Shown piece after piece: positions 17,454 through 26,186 of a DNA stretch of 49,145 bases. Location of the stretch: assembly GCA_020438485.1 (NCBI GenBank), contig JAGQUM010000009.1:1-49145 (forward strand), given 5' to 3'. A program made the position numbers and the translations under genes. The notes below the pieces were generated by a model. The model had not been told where the DNA came from and searched no databases. It saw only the letters and a program-made list of their open reading frames with translations. The stretch comes from Thermoleophilia bacterium. Lineage in GTDB: Bacteria; Actinomycetota; Thermoleophilia; Miltoncostaeales; Miltoncostaeaceae. Positions within the stretch are counted from its first letter, which is position 1. The number at the start of each line of letters is the position of its first letter.

Positions 17454-18368
17454 ATGTCGCGCAGCCAGGTCATTCGCGAGCGGATCGATGCGTTCTTCAT
17501 GCGGCGGCTGTTCATTCCGGCTTTCGAGATCAGCCCCGAGACGCTCGAGTCGTTCGTGCGCACCATCCGCGAGTACCGCCCCGTGCTGCTCGACGGATAC
17601 GCCGAGTCGCTGAACTTCCTGGCCACGTACATCCGCCAGGGCGGCGACCCGGGCTTCCAGCCGCGCGGCGTGATGTCCTCGGCTCAGGCCCTGCCCGGCA
17701 ACATCCGCCAGGTCATCGAGTCGGGCTTCGGCACCGAGGTGTTCGACAAGTACGGCAGCCGCGAGTTCTCGGGCATCGCGTACGAGTGCCGCGAGGGCCA
17801 CGACCACCACGTGATGGACGAGAGCTACATCGTCGAGCTGCTGGTCGACGGCCGGCCGGCGAAACCCGGCGAGATCGGCGAGATCGTCATCACCGACCTC
17901 AACAACTTCTCGGTGCCGCTCATCCGTTACCGCATCGGCGACCTCGCGGCCGCCGTCGACCAGACCCAGCCGTGTCCCTGCGGCCGGGGGCTCAGCCGTA
18001 TCGGGCGCATCGAGGGACGCACCCAGGCCATCGTTCACTGCGCCGACGGCACATGGCTGCCCGGTTCGTTCTTCGCCCACTTCTTCAAGGAGTACGAGCA
18101 CATCCTGCGCCACTTCCAGGTTGTGCAGGAGACCAAGGGCGCGTTCACGCTGAAGGTGGTAAAGAACGCCCAGTTCAGCGAGAAGGGCTTCGACGAGATG
18201 ATGACGGCCCTGCGCGAGTACACCGGCGCGGACACGACCGTCGACGTGGAGTACGTGGACGAGATCCCCCTGGTGCGCACCGGGAAGCGTTCGCCCGTGG
18301 TGTCCACCGTGCGCGAGGACTTCCAGCGGGTGGGCGTGCAGGAGACGGATCGGACCACCGCGCGATGA
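17454..18368 (+). CDS. C-terminal part of the CapK/PaaK-type enzyme, separated by an in-frame amber codon
   Basis: This frame encodes 304 residues, in the same frame as the preceding gene and starting 15 bases after its TAG. It supplies the rest of the adenylate-forming fold: DKYGSRE (98-104), LIRYRIGD (156-163) and CPCGRGLSRIGRIEGRT (174-190), where a conserved hinge and Gly-Arg region are expected. The four codons between the TAG and this ATG read HQTLG. Restoring the TAG to TGG would give RLWHQTLGMSRSQ, a sensible uninterrupted sequence. ATG 17454 has no ribosome site, so separate translation is doubtful. The sequence is otherwise intact. It may be a recent pseudogene, a sequencing error, readthrough, or a genuinely split enzyme. 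Confidence 0.7.
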   Translation: MSRSQVIRERIDAFFMRRLFIPAFEISPETLESFVRTIREYRPVLLDGYAESLNFLATYIRQGGDPGFQPRGVMSSAQALPGNIRQVIESGFGTEVFDKYGSREFSGIAYECREGHDHHVMDESYIVELLVDGRPAKPGEIGEIVITDLNNFSVPLIRYRIGDLAAAVDQTQPCPCGRGLSRIGRIEGRTQAIVHCADGTWLPGSFFAHFFKEYEHILRHFQVVQETKGAFTLKVVKNAQFSEKGFDEMMTALREYTGADTTVDVEYVDEIPLVRTGKRSPVVSTVREDFQRVGVQETDRTTAR

Positions 18369-19333
18369 GCGGCCAGACGGCGCTCGTCACCGGCGTCGCC
18401 GGGTTCATCGGCAGCGCCACGGCCCGGCGGCTGCTGGACGACGGCTGGCGCGTCGTCGGCGTGGACTGCCTCACGGACTACTACGACGCGGCCCAGAAGC
18501 GGGCGAACCTCGCCACGCTGGAGGGGCGCGACGGGTTCGCGTTCCGCCAGGATGACCTCGCCATCACCGACGTCGGCGGCCTCGTGGACGGCGCCGATGC
18601 GGTCATTCACCTGGCAGGTCAGCCGGGGGTGCGCGCGTCGTGGGGTGCGAGCTTCGCCCCGTACCTCGAGATGAACGTCCTCGTCACCCAGCGCCTGCTC
18701 GAGGCGGCTCGAGTCGCCGGGGTGGACCGCTTCGTCTACGCGTCGAGCAGCTCCGTCTACGGGCGAGCCGAGCGCTACCCCACCCGCGAGACGGACCTGC
18801 CCGCGCCCATCAGCCCGTACGGCGTGACCAAGCTGGGCGGCGAGCACCTGGCCCGCCTATACGCCGCCAACTTCGGGGTGCCCACCGTATCGCTGCGCTA
18901 CTTCACGGTGTTCGGGCCCGGGCAAAGGCCGGACATGGCGATGCACAAGCTCATCCGCAGCGCGCTGATGGGCACCCCGTTCCCGCTCTACGGCGACGGC
19001 TCGGCGGTGCGGGACTTCACGTTCATCGGCGACGTCGTGGACGCGAACGTCCGCGCCGCCACGCGGCCCGGTGTGGAGCCCGGCACCGTGCTCAACATCG
19101 GGGGCGGCAGCGACGGCATCACCATGCGGGAGGTCATCGATGTCGTCGCGCGCGAGGTCGGAGTGGCCCCGCGGCTGGAGCGCCACAAGGCCATGCCCGG
19201 CGACCCGGCCCGCACCGGTGCCGACACCGCCCGCGCCCGCGAGGTTCTCGGGTGGGTGCCGGGCACGGACGTGGTCGAGGGCATCGCGCGGCAGGCCGCG
19301 TGGCAGCGGCATCTGCTGTCGGTCACCGCGTGA
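18365..19333 (+). CDS. NAD-dependent epimerase (UDP-glucose/UDP-glucuronate 4-epimerase-like)
   Basis: This 322-residue extended SDR has TGVAGFIGS (9-17), a YYDAAQKRANL loop (39-49) that often contacts the nucleotide sugar in GalE/Gae-type enzymes, ASSSSVYG with Ser128, and SPYGVTK with Tyr152 and Lys156. RYFTVFGPGQRPDMAMHK is characteristic of UDP-glucuronate or UDP-galactose epimerases. It probably interconverts C4 epimers of a UDP-sugar for the locus. ATG 18365 overlaps the CapK fragment stop as ATGA, which implies that ribosomes do translate the fragment upstream. Confidence 0.88.
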   Translation: MSGQTALVTGVAGFIGSATARRLLDDGWRVVGVDCLTDYYDAAQKRANLATLEGRDGFAFRQDDLAITDVGGLVDGADAVIHLAGQPGVRASWGASFAPYLEMNVLVTQRLLEAARVAGVDRFVYASSSSVYGRAERYPTRETDLPAPISPYGVTKLGGEHLARLYAANFGVPTVSLRYFTVFGPGQRPDMAMHKLIRSALMGTPFPLYGDGSAVRDFTFIGDVVDANVRAATRPGVEPGTVLNIGGGSDGITMREVIDVVAREVGVAPRLERHKAMPGDPARTGADTARAREVLGWVPGTDVVEGIARQAAWQRHLLSVTA

Positions 19334-20484
19334 GCGAGGCCGCGGAGGCCCGGCGGGCGCGCCCCGGGCGGCTGGCTCAGTCGCCCTGGTTGTGGGGCCT
19401 TCTGGGGCTGGCCGTCAGCGCGGTGCTGATGTGGTTGGCGATGCGCAACATCAACTTCGACGTGTTCTTCTCGACCCTGGAGCACGCCGACGCTGCCGAG
19501 ATGGCGCTCGCGGCGCTGCTGGTGGCCGCGCCGTGGGCGGTGCTGGGCCTCCGGTGGAGGGTCGTGGCGCGACGGATGGGGCCACCGGGCGCGTTGCGCA
19601 TGGCGAGCCTGGTGTTCCTCGGCGCGGCGGTCAACAACAGCCTCCCCGGCCGGCTGGGCGACGTCGCCCGCGCCGTGTGCCTGGCACGCGACACGCGCCG
19701 GTCGGCGGCCGAGGCACTCGGGACCATGGTGGTTGACCGCATCGCCGACATCATCTTCTTCACCGCGTGCCTGGGGCTGACCTACACGGTGTTTCCCCAC
19801 CAGCGGTGGCTGGTGTGGGTCGCGGCCGCATCCGTCGTCGCCGTCGTCGCCATGATCGCGATCGTGGCCGCCGTCGTCGCCTACGCACGACGGCCGCACG
19901 CGTCCCGGCACCGGTGGGGGGCGGTGGTGACGCGCGCCCTCGGGCGCCTGTCGGACGGCCTCACGTCATTGCGCTCGCCGCGCGATGTCGCGCTGGTGGT
20001 GCTGTTCACGGCGCTCGCGTGGGGGGCGCTGTCGCTGGGCAACCTGTTCGGGGTGCGCGCGCTGGGCATACACCTGTCGCTCGTGCAGGCCGTCTTTCTC
20101 ACCACCGTGATCTCGCTGGGGACGGCCCTGCCGTCCCTGCCGGGGTTCGTCGGCACGTACCACTGGGTGGCCAGCACGGTGCTGCAGGGCTTCGGCGTGC
20201 CTCCGACGCAGGCCTTCGCCGCGGCCGTCGTGTTGCACGCCCTGGGTTTCCTTCTGACGACGCTGATCGGCGCGCCCATCATGCTGCGCGAGGGCATCAC
20301 CGGCAGCGGGCTGCGGTCGCGTGCGCGCTCCGTGGCCGCGCCCGGCGCGTCAGCCCTCGCGGCCCCGCAGGATCCTCGCGGGGACGCCGACGACGGTCAC
20401 CCCCGGGTCGACGTTCCGGACGGCGACCGCCCCTGCGCCCAGCACGGCGTCGTCGCCGACCCGGAGCCCCGGCAGGACCACTGA
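19330..20484 (+). CDS. UPF0104/lysylphosphatidylglycerol-synthase-TM-like membrane protein
   Basis: This 384-residue protein has about eight hydrophobic segments. FLGAAVNNSLPGRLGDVARA and the MVVDRIADI segment match the conserved core of the UPF0104/LPG_synthase_TM family, which includes flippase-like AglD proteins often found beside polyprenyl-phosphate glycosyltransferases. TALPSLPGFVGTYHW is another family motif. The role is probably in lipid-linked sugar handling. GTG 19330 overlaps the epimerase stop (GTGA). The last 45 residues are hydrophilic, low in similarity, and antisense to the end of the convergent acetyltransferase gene, so the ORF end may be an extension past the natural end. 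Confidence 0.8.
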   Translation: MSEAAEARRARPGRLAQSPWLWGLLGLAVSAVLMWLAMRNINFDVFFSTLEHADAAEMALAALLVAAPWAVLGLRWRVVARRMGPPGALRMASLVFLGAAVNNSLPGRLGDVARAVCLARDTRRSAAEALGTMVVDRIADIIFFTACLGLTYTVFPHQRWLVWVAAASVVAVVAMIAIVAAVVAYARRPHASRHRWGAVVTRALGRLSDGLTSLRSPRDVALVVLFTALAWGALSLGNLFGVRALGIHLSLVQAVFLTTVISLGTALPSLPGFVGTYHWVASTVLQGFGVPPTQAFAAAVVLHALGFLLTTLIGAPIMLREGITGSGLRSRARSVAAPGASALAAPQDPRGDADDGHPRVDVPDGDRPCAQHGVVADPEPRQDH

Positions 20485-20994
20485 CCCCGCGCCGAGGTCG
20501 GCCCCCTCGCCGATGGTCACGAAGCCGGAGATCCGCGAGCCGGGCGAGAGGTTGACGAACCGCCCGATGGTGGCGTCGTGCCCGATCGTGCAGCCGGGGT
20601 TGATGGAGACGTAGTCGCCGACGACGATGTCGGCGGTCAGCGACGACATGGGAAGGGCGAGCAGGCCCGTGCCCAGGGTGACCCGGGAACCGATGCTGAC
20701 CGTGGGGTGGACGAGGGACGCGAACGCGCCCCCGTGCTTGTGCACCGCGGCTACCGAGCGGCGGCGGATGGGTGGTGAGCCGATGGCCGGCACCGCCTTC
20801 ACGTCGCCTGCGCCGGGAGTCCCGAACCACGACTCGTCGCCGAGCACGGGGAGGTCCGCGATCTCCTCGCCCGCCCGCAGCGAGATGTCGACAAAGCCGA
20901 CGACCTCGATGTCCATACCCGTGGCCCGGAGCGCCTCGGCGGTCGCCACGGCCTCACGCGCCAAGCCGCTGGCGCCGAGGATGGCGACCTTCAC
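20350..20994 (-). CDS. NeuD/PglD-like sugar O- or N-acyltransferase (left-handed beta-helix)
   Basis: This 214-residue protein begins VKVAILGASGLAREAV, the Rossmann-like nucleotide-sugar-binding domain of NeuD/PglD. It continues with hexapeptide repeats (HPTVSIGSRVTLGTG, ADIVVGDYVSINPGCTIGHD, IGEGADLGAGSVVLPG, VGDDAVLGAGAVAV) that build a trimeric beta-helix using acetyl-CoA. It ends VVGVPARILRG. GTG 20994 overlaps the aminotransferase stop (GTGA), so the pair probably aminates and then N-acetylates the same nucleotide sugar, as PglE/PglD do for UDP-diNAc-bacillosamine. The 3' end overlaps the convergent membrane gene by 135 bases. Confidence 0.87.
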   Translation of the reverse strand: MKVAILGASGLAREAVATAEALRATGMDIEVVGFVDISLRAGEEIADLPVLGDESWFGTPGAGDVKAVPAIGSPPIRRRSVAAVHKHGGAFASLVHPTVSIGSRVTLGTGLLALPMSSLTADIVVGDYVSINPGCTIGHDATIGRFVNLSPGSRISGFVTIGEGADLGAGSVVLPGLRVGDDAVLGAGAVAVRNVDPGVTVVGVPARILRGREG

Positions 20995-22112
20995 CCCCCG
21001 GCTCCGACGTGCGCCCGGACGCCGCCAACCACGCGCTGGATGTCGTCGTCGGTGATCTGCGCGAACAGCGGGAGGTTCAGCACCCTCGCCGACGTCTCCT
21101 CGGCGCCGGGAAGCGGTTGCGGGGGGTGACCGTACTCGGGGATCGCCTGGCGGTACGTGGGAATCGGGTACAGCGACCGGGTCTCGATGCCCTCCATCCG
21201 GAGCTCGTGCGCGAGCCGGTCGCGGTCGTCCACGAGGATCGGCAGCGAGAACCATGCCGGCGTCGTACCCGGGAGGGGGTCGAGCAGCGTCACGCCCTCC
21301 ACCTGTTCCAGGAGGCGGTAGTACGAATCGGCCGCGGCGCGGCGGCGCGCGCACAGGTCCGGAAGCCTGCGGGCCTGCACGACGCCGATGGCGCCCTGGA
21401 AGTCGGTGATCCGGTGGTTGAAGCCCAGCGTGTCGTGCACGTACTTGCGCGCAGGTACCTCGCCCTGCCCGCGGTAGCGGCGCGCGCGCTCGGCGAGTTC
21501 GTCGTCGTCGACGAAGACCATGCCGCCCTCGCCGGTGGTGATGATCTTGGCCGAGTGGAAGCTGGTCGTCGACACGCGGCCGAGCGCCAGGGCCGAGCGA
21601 GCGCCGTGAAACGTGCCCAGGGACTGGGCGCCGTCCACCAGGAGCGGCACGCCATGCTCGGCGAGCGTGCGCTCGATGGGCGCGTAGTCGATGCAGAAGC
21701 CACAGTAGTCGGCGGTGACCAGAGCCCTCGTCGCCGGGGTGATCCTGCGCGCGACCTCCGCGGGATCGATGTTCAGCGTCCGAGGATCCACGTCGCACCA
21801 GACCGGCCTCGCCCCCGTGCGGACGATGCAGTTCACCGTGGCGATGTACGACAGCGCCGAGACCAGCACCTCGTCGCCGGCGCCGACGCCCAGCAGCCGC
21901 ATCGCCACCTCGAGCGCGTCGGTGCCGTTTGACACCGCGATCGCGTGCGCGCGCCCCGTGTAGTCCATGAGCGCGGCCTCGAACTCGCGGACGCTGCGCC
22001 CCATCGACAGGCGGGTAGCGGCGATGGCCTCGCGGGCCGCGTCGGCCTCGTCCTCGCCGACTGGGGGCCTCGCCCACGGTACGGTGACGGGCGGGTATTG
22101 CGTTGCACTCAC
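20991..22112 (-). CDS. DegT/DnrJ/EryC1/StrS-type sugar aminotransferase
   Basis: This 373-residue PLP enzyme has SNGTDAL (61-67) binding the cofactor phosphate, LLVDGAQS with Asp160 against the pyridine nitrogen, and SFHSAKIITTGEGG with the Schiff-base Lys189. The C-terminal YPIPTYRQ is typical of the family. It transfers an amino group, usually from glutamate, to a keto-sugar nucleotide. The segment TADYCGFCIDY, where many family members have a YG-H sequence, is unusual. The start is GTG 22112, about 33 bases after a TAGACT box. It is coupled to the acetyltransferase downstream. No 4,6-dehydratase for its substrate lies adjacent. Confidence 0.88.
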   Translation of the reverse strand: MSATQYPPVTVPWARPPVGEDEADAAREAIAATRLSMGRSVREFEAALMDYTGRAHAIAVSNGTDALEVAMRLLGVGAGDEVLVSALSYIATVNCIVRTGARPVWCDVDPRTLNIDPAEVARRITPATRALVTADYCGFCIDYAPIERTLAEHGVPLLVDGAQSLGTFHGARSALALGRVSTTSFHSAKIITTGEGGMVFVDDDELAERARRYRGQGEVPARKYVHDTLGFNHRITDFQGAIGVVQARRLPDLCARRRAAADSYYRLLEQVEGVTLLDPLPGTTPAWFSLPILVDDRDRLAHELRMEGIETRSLYPIPTYRQAIPEYGHPPQPLPGAEETSARVLNLPLFAQITDDDIQRVVGGVRAHVGAGG

Positions 22113-22145
22113 GATGGGCGGTCCGGTCTCGGAAACGGTCGGGAG

Positions 22146-22151
22146 AGTCTA
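22146..22151 (-). promoter_or_regulatory. -10 box TAGACT for the aminotransferase/acetyltransferase operon
   Basis: TAGACT on the minus strand lies 33 bases before the GTG at 22112, in the short gap after the GtrA stop. It gives the pair its own promoter rather than relying on readthrough from the GtrA operon. Confidence 0.45.
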
Positions 22152-22162
22152 GTGCGCCCGCA

Positions 22163-22600
22163 TCACCGCGGCCGTTCCCGGAAGACCCACACCCGGAACG
22201 CCACGAAGCGGAGCACCGTGGCCAGCGCCGCTGCGCCGATGATCGTCGCCAGCTCCACGGCGTGTCCCGCGCCGGGGGCGACGAGGTGGAGCACGAACAG
22301 GGCCGACGCGGTGATGGCCAGCTGGACCCCGAACAGGGCGAACCCCCATGTCTGATGGCGCATGGCACCGCCCGGGCCGCGGACGTTGAACGTGAACCGG
22401 CGGTTGGCCGCCGTGTTCGCGTATGTCGACACGATCAGCGCGATGACGTTCGACGCCTGCCCGCCGAGGTGGCCGCGAACGAGGAGGAAGGCAAGCGCGT
22501 ACACGACGTTCGACGCGACGCCGATCAGGGCGAACACCACCAGTTCCCGGCGCAGCCGGCCGGGCCGGTGCGCGGGCGGGTCAGCCGGTGCGGAAATCAC
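22163..22600 (-). CDS. GtrA-family membrane protein (polyprenyl-phosphate-sugar flippase)
   Basis: This 145-residue protein has four predicted membrane segments. FALIGVASNVVYALAFLL and the basic ANRRFTF after the second segment are the GtrA family signature. GtrA proteins are thought to flip undecaprenyl-phosphate-linked glucose or similar monosaccharides to the outside for GT-C enzymes. It starts at GTG 22600, which overlaps the end of the upstream GT-C-like gene by 20 bases. That partner would use the flipped sugar. The family call is secure; the sugar is unknown. Confidence 0.88.
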   Translation of the reverse strand: MISAPADPPAHRPGRLRRELVVFALIGVASNVVYALAFLLVRGHLGGQASNVIALIVSTYANTAANRRFTFNVRGPGGAMRHQTWGFALFGVQLAITASALFVLHLVAPGAGHAVELATIIGAAALATVLRFVAFRVWVFRERPR

Positions 22601-24008
22601 GTAGCCAGTCCGAGAGCACGTACGCCGCCGGCAGATACAGCACCAGCGTCACAGCCAGTGCGATCCACGCACGCTTCAGCCGCTCGCGGGTGGCGAACCA
22701 TCCCGCCAGGATGGCGAGGCCGGTAAGCGCGGGCAGACCGTACCGCGCCTCGACGTGCGGCAGCGCGTGGACCGCGAGCCACGCCGCGGCCGTGAGGGCC
22801 AGGGCCAGGACCGCGGCGCGCGCGCCGGGCCCGAGCCGGCGAAAACGCATCGCCGCCGTTACGGCCCCGGCGATCCCCAGCACCACCAGCGCGTGGTTGA
22901 TCACGAACACCCACCAGGGGGCTCCGTCCGGGATCGAGGTGTTGTAGACGTACGGCGCGTCCTGGTCGACGAGCGCGAAGTACTTGAGGCCGACCAGCGC
23001 CAGCCCCTGGACGGGCTCGTCGGTGTACCACCTGAGGATGCCGTCGCCGTACCGCTGGGCGTCCTCGAGCGTCAGGAACGGGTTGCGGTATGTCACCGCG
23101 CCCGACACGTCTCCCACGCCGGTGACCCACTTGAGGATCGTCACCCCCACCCGGAACTCGGGGACGGCGGACGACGTGGGGAGGTCGAGGTTGCCGGTGC
23201 CGAAGTACCAGTGGGTCATGAGGAACTGCGGCACTCTCCACGCCAGCGCCACGACCCCGGTGAGCGCCGCCACCGCGGCCGTCAACCCCGCCCCCCCCGC
23301 CAGGCGGGCGTCGCCCGAGCGGAAGCGCAGCCACGCGTGGGCGCCCGCCACGGCCACCGGGATCACCGCGACGTGGGGGTTGTCCGGCCGGATCAGCACT
23401 GCCATGCCCGCCATGCAGGCGGCGGCCCCGTACCAGCGCCAGCGGTGCGCCGGGCGGGCCTCGGCCAGCAGGCTGGCCGCGGTCACGGCCAGCGTGAGGG
23501 CCAGCGAGAGCGTCTCGGTGAGCACCTCCACCACGAGGATGTACGGGAACGGCAGCACCAGGAGGGCGACGGAGATGCGGCGCGCCGCGCGGCGGCCGCC
23601 GGACGCGACCACGGCCCGCTCCAGGAACACCACGGACGCGACGTACGCGATGAACTGCACGACGGTGACCGCGGCCCTCAGGCCCTCCCCCGTGAGACCG
23701 ATGGCCGTGAACGGGGTCAGGAACCCGGGATACCCGGCGAGCCGGACGCTGAACAGCGTGTCCCACACCTCGCGGGGCACCGACTCCTCGGGGATGGCGC
23801 CCGTCATCAGCTGCGCCATCCAGATGTAGCCCCGCGTGTCGTGCTCGAACGCGATGGAGCGGGCCCGCAGGAAGAACGCAAGCGTCCACGCTGCCGCCAC
23901 GAGGACGGCCAGGAATAGGCTGCGGTTCGGCCCGCGTAACCACCCGCCGCGTGCCGTGCCGCCAGGCGATCCAGTGGTCCTTTCGCTGTTCGCCGCCCGC
24001 CGGAGCAT
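22581..24008 (-). CDS. GT-C-like membrane glycosyltransferase (ArnT/PMT-like)
   Basis: This 475-residue protein has a hydrophobic segment at about 29-47 and then ARSIAFEHDTRGYIWMAQL, an acidic loop like the catalytic first extracytoplasmic loop of GT-C enzymes. About ten more membrane segments follow. Multi-pass proteins of this kind move a sugar from a polyprenyl phosphate to an acceptor outside the membrane. It is followed by the overlapping GtrA gene, and a GtrB-like GT2 is encoded divergently at 25224, so the three may form a Gtr-type module. ATG 24008 lies eight bases after a TAATCT box, implying a leaderless transcript. Confidence 0.8.
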   Translation of the reverse strand: MLRRAANSERTTGSPGGTARGGWLRGPNRSLFLAVLVAAAWTLAFFLRARSIAFEHDTRGYIWMAQLMTGAIPEESVPREVWDTLFSVRLAGYPGFLTPFTAIGLTGEGLRAAVTVVQFIAYVASVVFLERAVVASGGRRAARRISVALLVLPFPYILVVEVLTETLSLALTLAVTAASLLAEARPAHRWRWYGAAACMAGMAVLIRPDNPHVAVIPVAVAGAHAWLRFRSGDARLAGGAGLTAAVAALTGVVALAWRVPQFLMTHWYFGTGNLDLPTSSAVPEFRVGVTILKWVTGVGDVSGAVTYRNPFLTLEDAQRYGDGILRWYTDEPVQGLALVGLKYFALVDQDAPYVYNTSIPDGAPWWVFVINHALVVLGIAGAVTAAMRFRRLGPGARAAVLALALTAAAWLAVHALPHVEARYGLPALTGLAILAGWFATRERLKRAWIALAVTLVLYLPAAYVLSDWLRDFRTG

Positions 24009-24016
24009 CGGGCCGG

Positions 24017-24022
24017 AGATTA
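24017..24022 (-). promoter_or_regulatory. -10 box TAATCT, leaderless promoter of the GT-C/GtrA operon
   Basis: TAATCT on the minus strand ends eight bases before the ATG at 24008. It is divergent from the TAGAAT promoter at 24085-24090 on the plus strand. Confidence 0.6.
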
Positions 24023-24084
24023 CCCTGCTCTTCCGCGGCCGAGTCGCCGGCCCGGACAGGGCGCCGGGCAGGGCCGGCGTTCAC

Positions 24085-24090
24085 TAGAAT
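24085..24090 (+). promoter_or_regulatory. -10 box TAGAAT for the 24121 operon
   Basis: TAGAAT lies 30 bases before GTG 24121. The leader would be about 24 bases and includes GGGGAG at 24110-24115, five bases from the start, so this is a conventional ribosome-site-led promoter, unlike its divergent neighbour. Confidence 0.55.
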
Positions 24091-24120
24091 CCCCGGGCTC
24101 GCGATCGCCGGGGAGCCGCC

Positions 24121-25227
24121 GTGGACACGCACAACGACATCGGCATGGTGGACTTCGTCGCCCAGTGGGACGACGTCGCCGATGACGTGACCGACGCGGT
24201 CAGGCGGGTGGGCGCCAGCGGCTGGCTGGTGCTCGGTGGCGAGGTTCAGGCGTTCGAGGCCGACCTAGCGGTGGTGTTCGGCCGTCGCCACGCGGTGGGA
24301 TGCGCCAGCGGTCTCGACGCCATCGAGCTGGCGCTGCGGGCCCTCGGGGTCGGCCCGGGCGAGCGGGTCGTCACGACGCCCCTCACCGCGTTCGCGACGA
24401 CCCTGGCCGTGGTTCGGGCGGGCGCGATACCCGTCTTCGTCGACACGGACCCGTCGGGGCAGATGTGCCCCGACGCCACGCGTGCGGCGGTGGCCCGCGG
24501 GCCGGTCGCCGCGGTGTTGCCCGTCCACCTGTACGGCCACGCGTGCGATGCGCCCGCCCTGCGCCGCATCGCCGACCAGGCCGGCGCGCCGCTCATCGAG
24601 GACTGCGCGCAGGCGATCCTCAACCCCCGGGCCGGCGGCACGGGCGCCGCAGCCGCGGTGAGCTTCTACCCGACCAAGAACCTGGGCGCGTACGGCGACG
24701 GCGGCGCCGTGCTGTTCGACGACGATGCTCCGGCCGACGCCGCCCGCCGCATGCGCAACTACGGCCAAGCCGACCGGTACGAGCACGTCGCGCTGGGGAT
24801 GAACTCGCGACTGGACGAGGTGCAGGCCGCGCTGCTGCGCACCGCGATGCTGCCCCGCCTGCGCGCCGCCACCGCCCGGCGCCGGGCCATCGCCGAGCAC
24901 TACACGTCGGCGCTCCGGCACCCGGACGTCAGCGTCGTGGCCCCGGCGGGTGAGAGCGTGTGGCACCTGTTCCCCGTGCTCGTGCGGGGCGATCGCGCGG
25001 CGTTCCAGGACCACCTGAGACGCCACGGCGTCGCGTCGAACGTGCACTACCCCATCCTCTGCCCCGACCAGCCCGCGCTCGCCGGCTGCGATTTCGAGGT
25101 CAGCGGTGACCTGGTGAACGCGCGACGGCTTGCCCGGGGCGAGGTGTCACTGCCCCTGCACCCCCACCTGTCGGACGCGGACGTCGACCGCGTCGTGGCG
25201 GCGTGCAACTCCTGGGCCCCGCGGTGA
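24121..25227 (+). CDS. DegT-family aminotransferase, FdtB/QdtB-like
   Basis: This 368-residue PLP enzyme has GCASGLDAIELAL, LIEDCAQA with Asp161, and SFYPTKNLGAYGDGG with the Schiff-base Lys186. These motifs resemble FdtB/QdtB, which aminate C3 of dTDP-3-keto-6-deoxyhexoses. The assignment is strengthened by the operon, which also encodes a fused acetyltransferase (FdtC-like) and ketoisomerase (FdtA-like) at 26186. The expected product is a dTDP-3-amino-3,6-dideoxyhexose; galacto or gluco configuration cannot be decided from the sequence. GTG 24121 has GGGGAG five bases upstream. Confidence 0.88.
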   Translation: MDTHNDIGMVDFVAQWDDVADDVTDAVRRVGASGWLVLGGEVQAFEADLAVVFGRRHAVGCASGLDAIELALRALGVGPGERVVTTPLTAFATTLAVVRAGAIPVFVDTDPSGQMCPDATRAAVARGPVAAVLPVHLYGHACDAPALRRIADQAGAPLIEDCAQAILNPRAGGTGAAAAVSFYPTKNLGAYGDGGAVLFDDDAPADAARRMRNYGQADRYEHVALGMNSRLDEVQAALLRTAMLPRLRAATARRRAIAEHYTSALRHPDVSVVAPAGESVWHLFPVLVRGDRAAFQDHLRRHGVASNVHYPILCPDQPALAGCDFEVSGDLVNARRLARGEVSLPLHPHLSDADVDRVVAACNSWAPR

Positions 25228-26186
25228 CGCGCGAGGGCGTGCCGTGCAGCGTCGTGGTCCCGGTCTACGGCAACGCCGAGTCCGTCCCGGACCTGGTGGA
25301 GAGCCTCGAGGGGATCGCCAGCCGCTGGCCGGGGATGGAGGCCGTCTTCGTCATCGATGGCTCGCCGGACGACTCGGCGGACCGGTTGCGGCAGCGTCTG
25401 GCCGGCTCGGCGATGACGTGGAAGATCGTCCACCACAGCCGGAACTTCGGCGCGTTCAACGCGATCCGCACCGGCCTCGGCGAGGCCTCGGGGCGCTACA
25501 TCGGCGTTATGGCGGCCGATCTGCAGGAGCCCCCCGAGCTGATGCACGAGTTCTTCCGCACGCTCGGATCCGGAGCGGCTGACGTGGTGGTCGGCCGTCG
25601 CTCCAGCCGCGACGACGGGCGGTCGAGCGACATGGGATCCCGGCTGTTCTGGGCGGGCTACCGGCGCTTCGTGCAACCCGAGATCCCCGCCGGGGGGGTG
25701 GACATCTTCGGGTGCACCGCGCAGGTGAGGGATGTGCTGCTGGCGATGCACGAGTGCAACTCGTCCCTGGTCGCGCAGCTCTACTGGGTGGGGTTCCGCC
25801 GCGCGGAGGTGCCGTACGACCGCCAGACGCGCCAGGTGGGAACCTCGGGCTGGACGCTGCGCAAGAAGATCCGGTACCTCGAGGACAGCGTGTTCTCGTT
25901 CACCGATCTTCCGATCCGCGCGCTGTGGGGCGTCGGCACCTTCGGGTTCCTCGTCAGCGTGCTGCTCGCCGTCGTGATCCTCGTCGCGCGGATCACGAAC
26001 GCGATCACCGTGCCCGGCTACGCGGCGACGGCGCTCATCCTCCTGCTGGCCGTCGCCATCAACTGCATCGGCCTGGGGATCATCGGGTCGTACGTCTGGC
26101 GGTCGTACGAGAACACGAAGCGTCGCCCGCTCGCGGTGATCTCGGGCCGGGAGGCCGGCGGCGCACGCGAGAACGGAGAACCCTGA
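25224..26186 (+). CDS. GtrB/DPM1-like GT2 polyprenyl-phosphate glycosyltransferase
   Basis: This protein has 320 residues. The GT2 domain contains [26 protein letters not shown], a [13 protein letters not shown] loop and [10 protein letters not shown] as the acidic site. [20 protein letters not shown] leads into two C-terminal membrane segments ([14 protein letters not shown] and [20 protein letters not shown]), the layout of GtrB/ArnC. Such enzymes load a sugar onto undecaprenyl phosphate at the cytoplasmic face. Its place between the FdtB-like and FdtC/FdtA-like genes suggests that it loads the amino-deoxy sugar made by them. GTG 25224 overlaps the aminotransferase stop (GTGA). Confidence 0.88.
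   Translation: MTREGVPCSVVVPVYGNAESVPDLVESLEGIASRWPGMEAVFVIDGSPDDSADRLRQRLAGSAMTWKIVHHSRNFGAFNAIRTGLGEASGRYIGVMAADLQEPPELMHEFFRTLGSGAADVVVGRRSSRDDGRSSDMGSRLFWAGYRRFVQPEIPAGGVDIFGCTAQVRDVLLAMHECNSSLVAQLYWVGFRRAEVPYDRQTRQVGTSGWTLRKKIRYLEDSVFSFTDLPIRALWGVGTFGFLVSVLLAVVILVARITNAITVPGYAATALILLLAVAINCIGLGIIGSYVWRSYENTKRRPLAVISGREAGGARENGEP

Noticed and set aside
22597-24132. Several long antisense ORFs over the GT-C gene and others (for example 2197-2832, 28625-27249, 33071-34039)
   Set aside because: They show typical shadow composition (Arg, Pro, Gly or His runs) with no domain resemblance, and they lie opposite well-supported genes.
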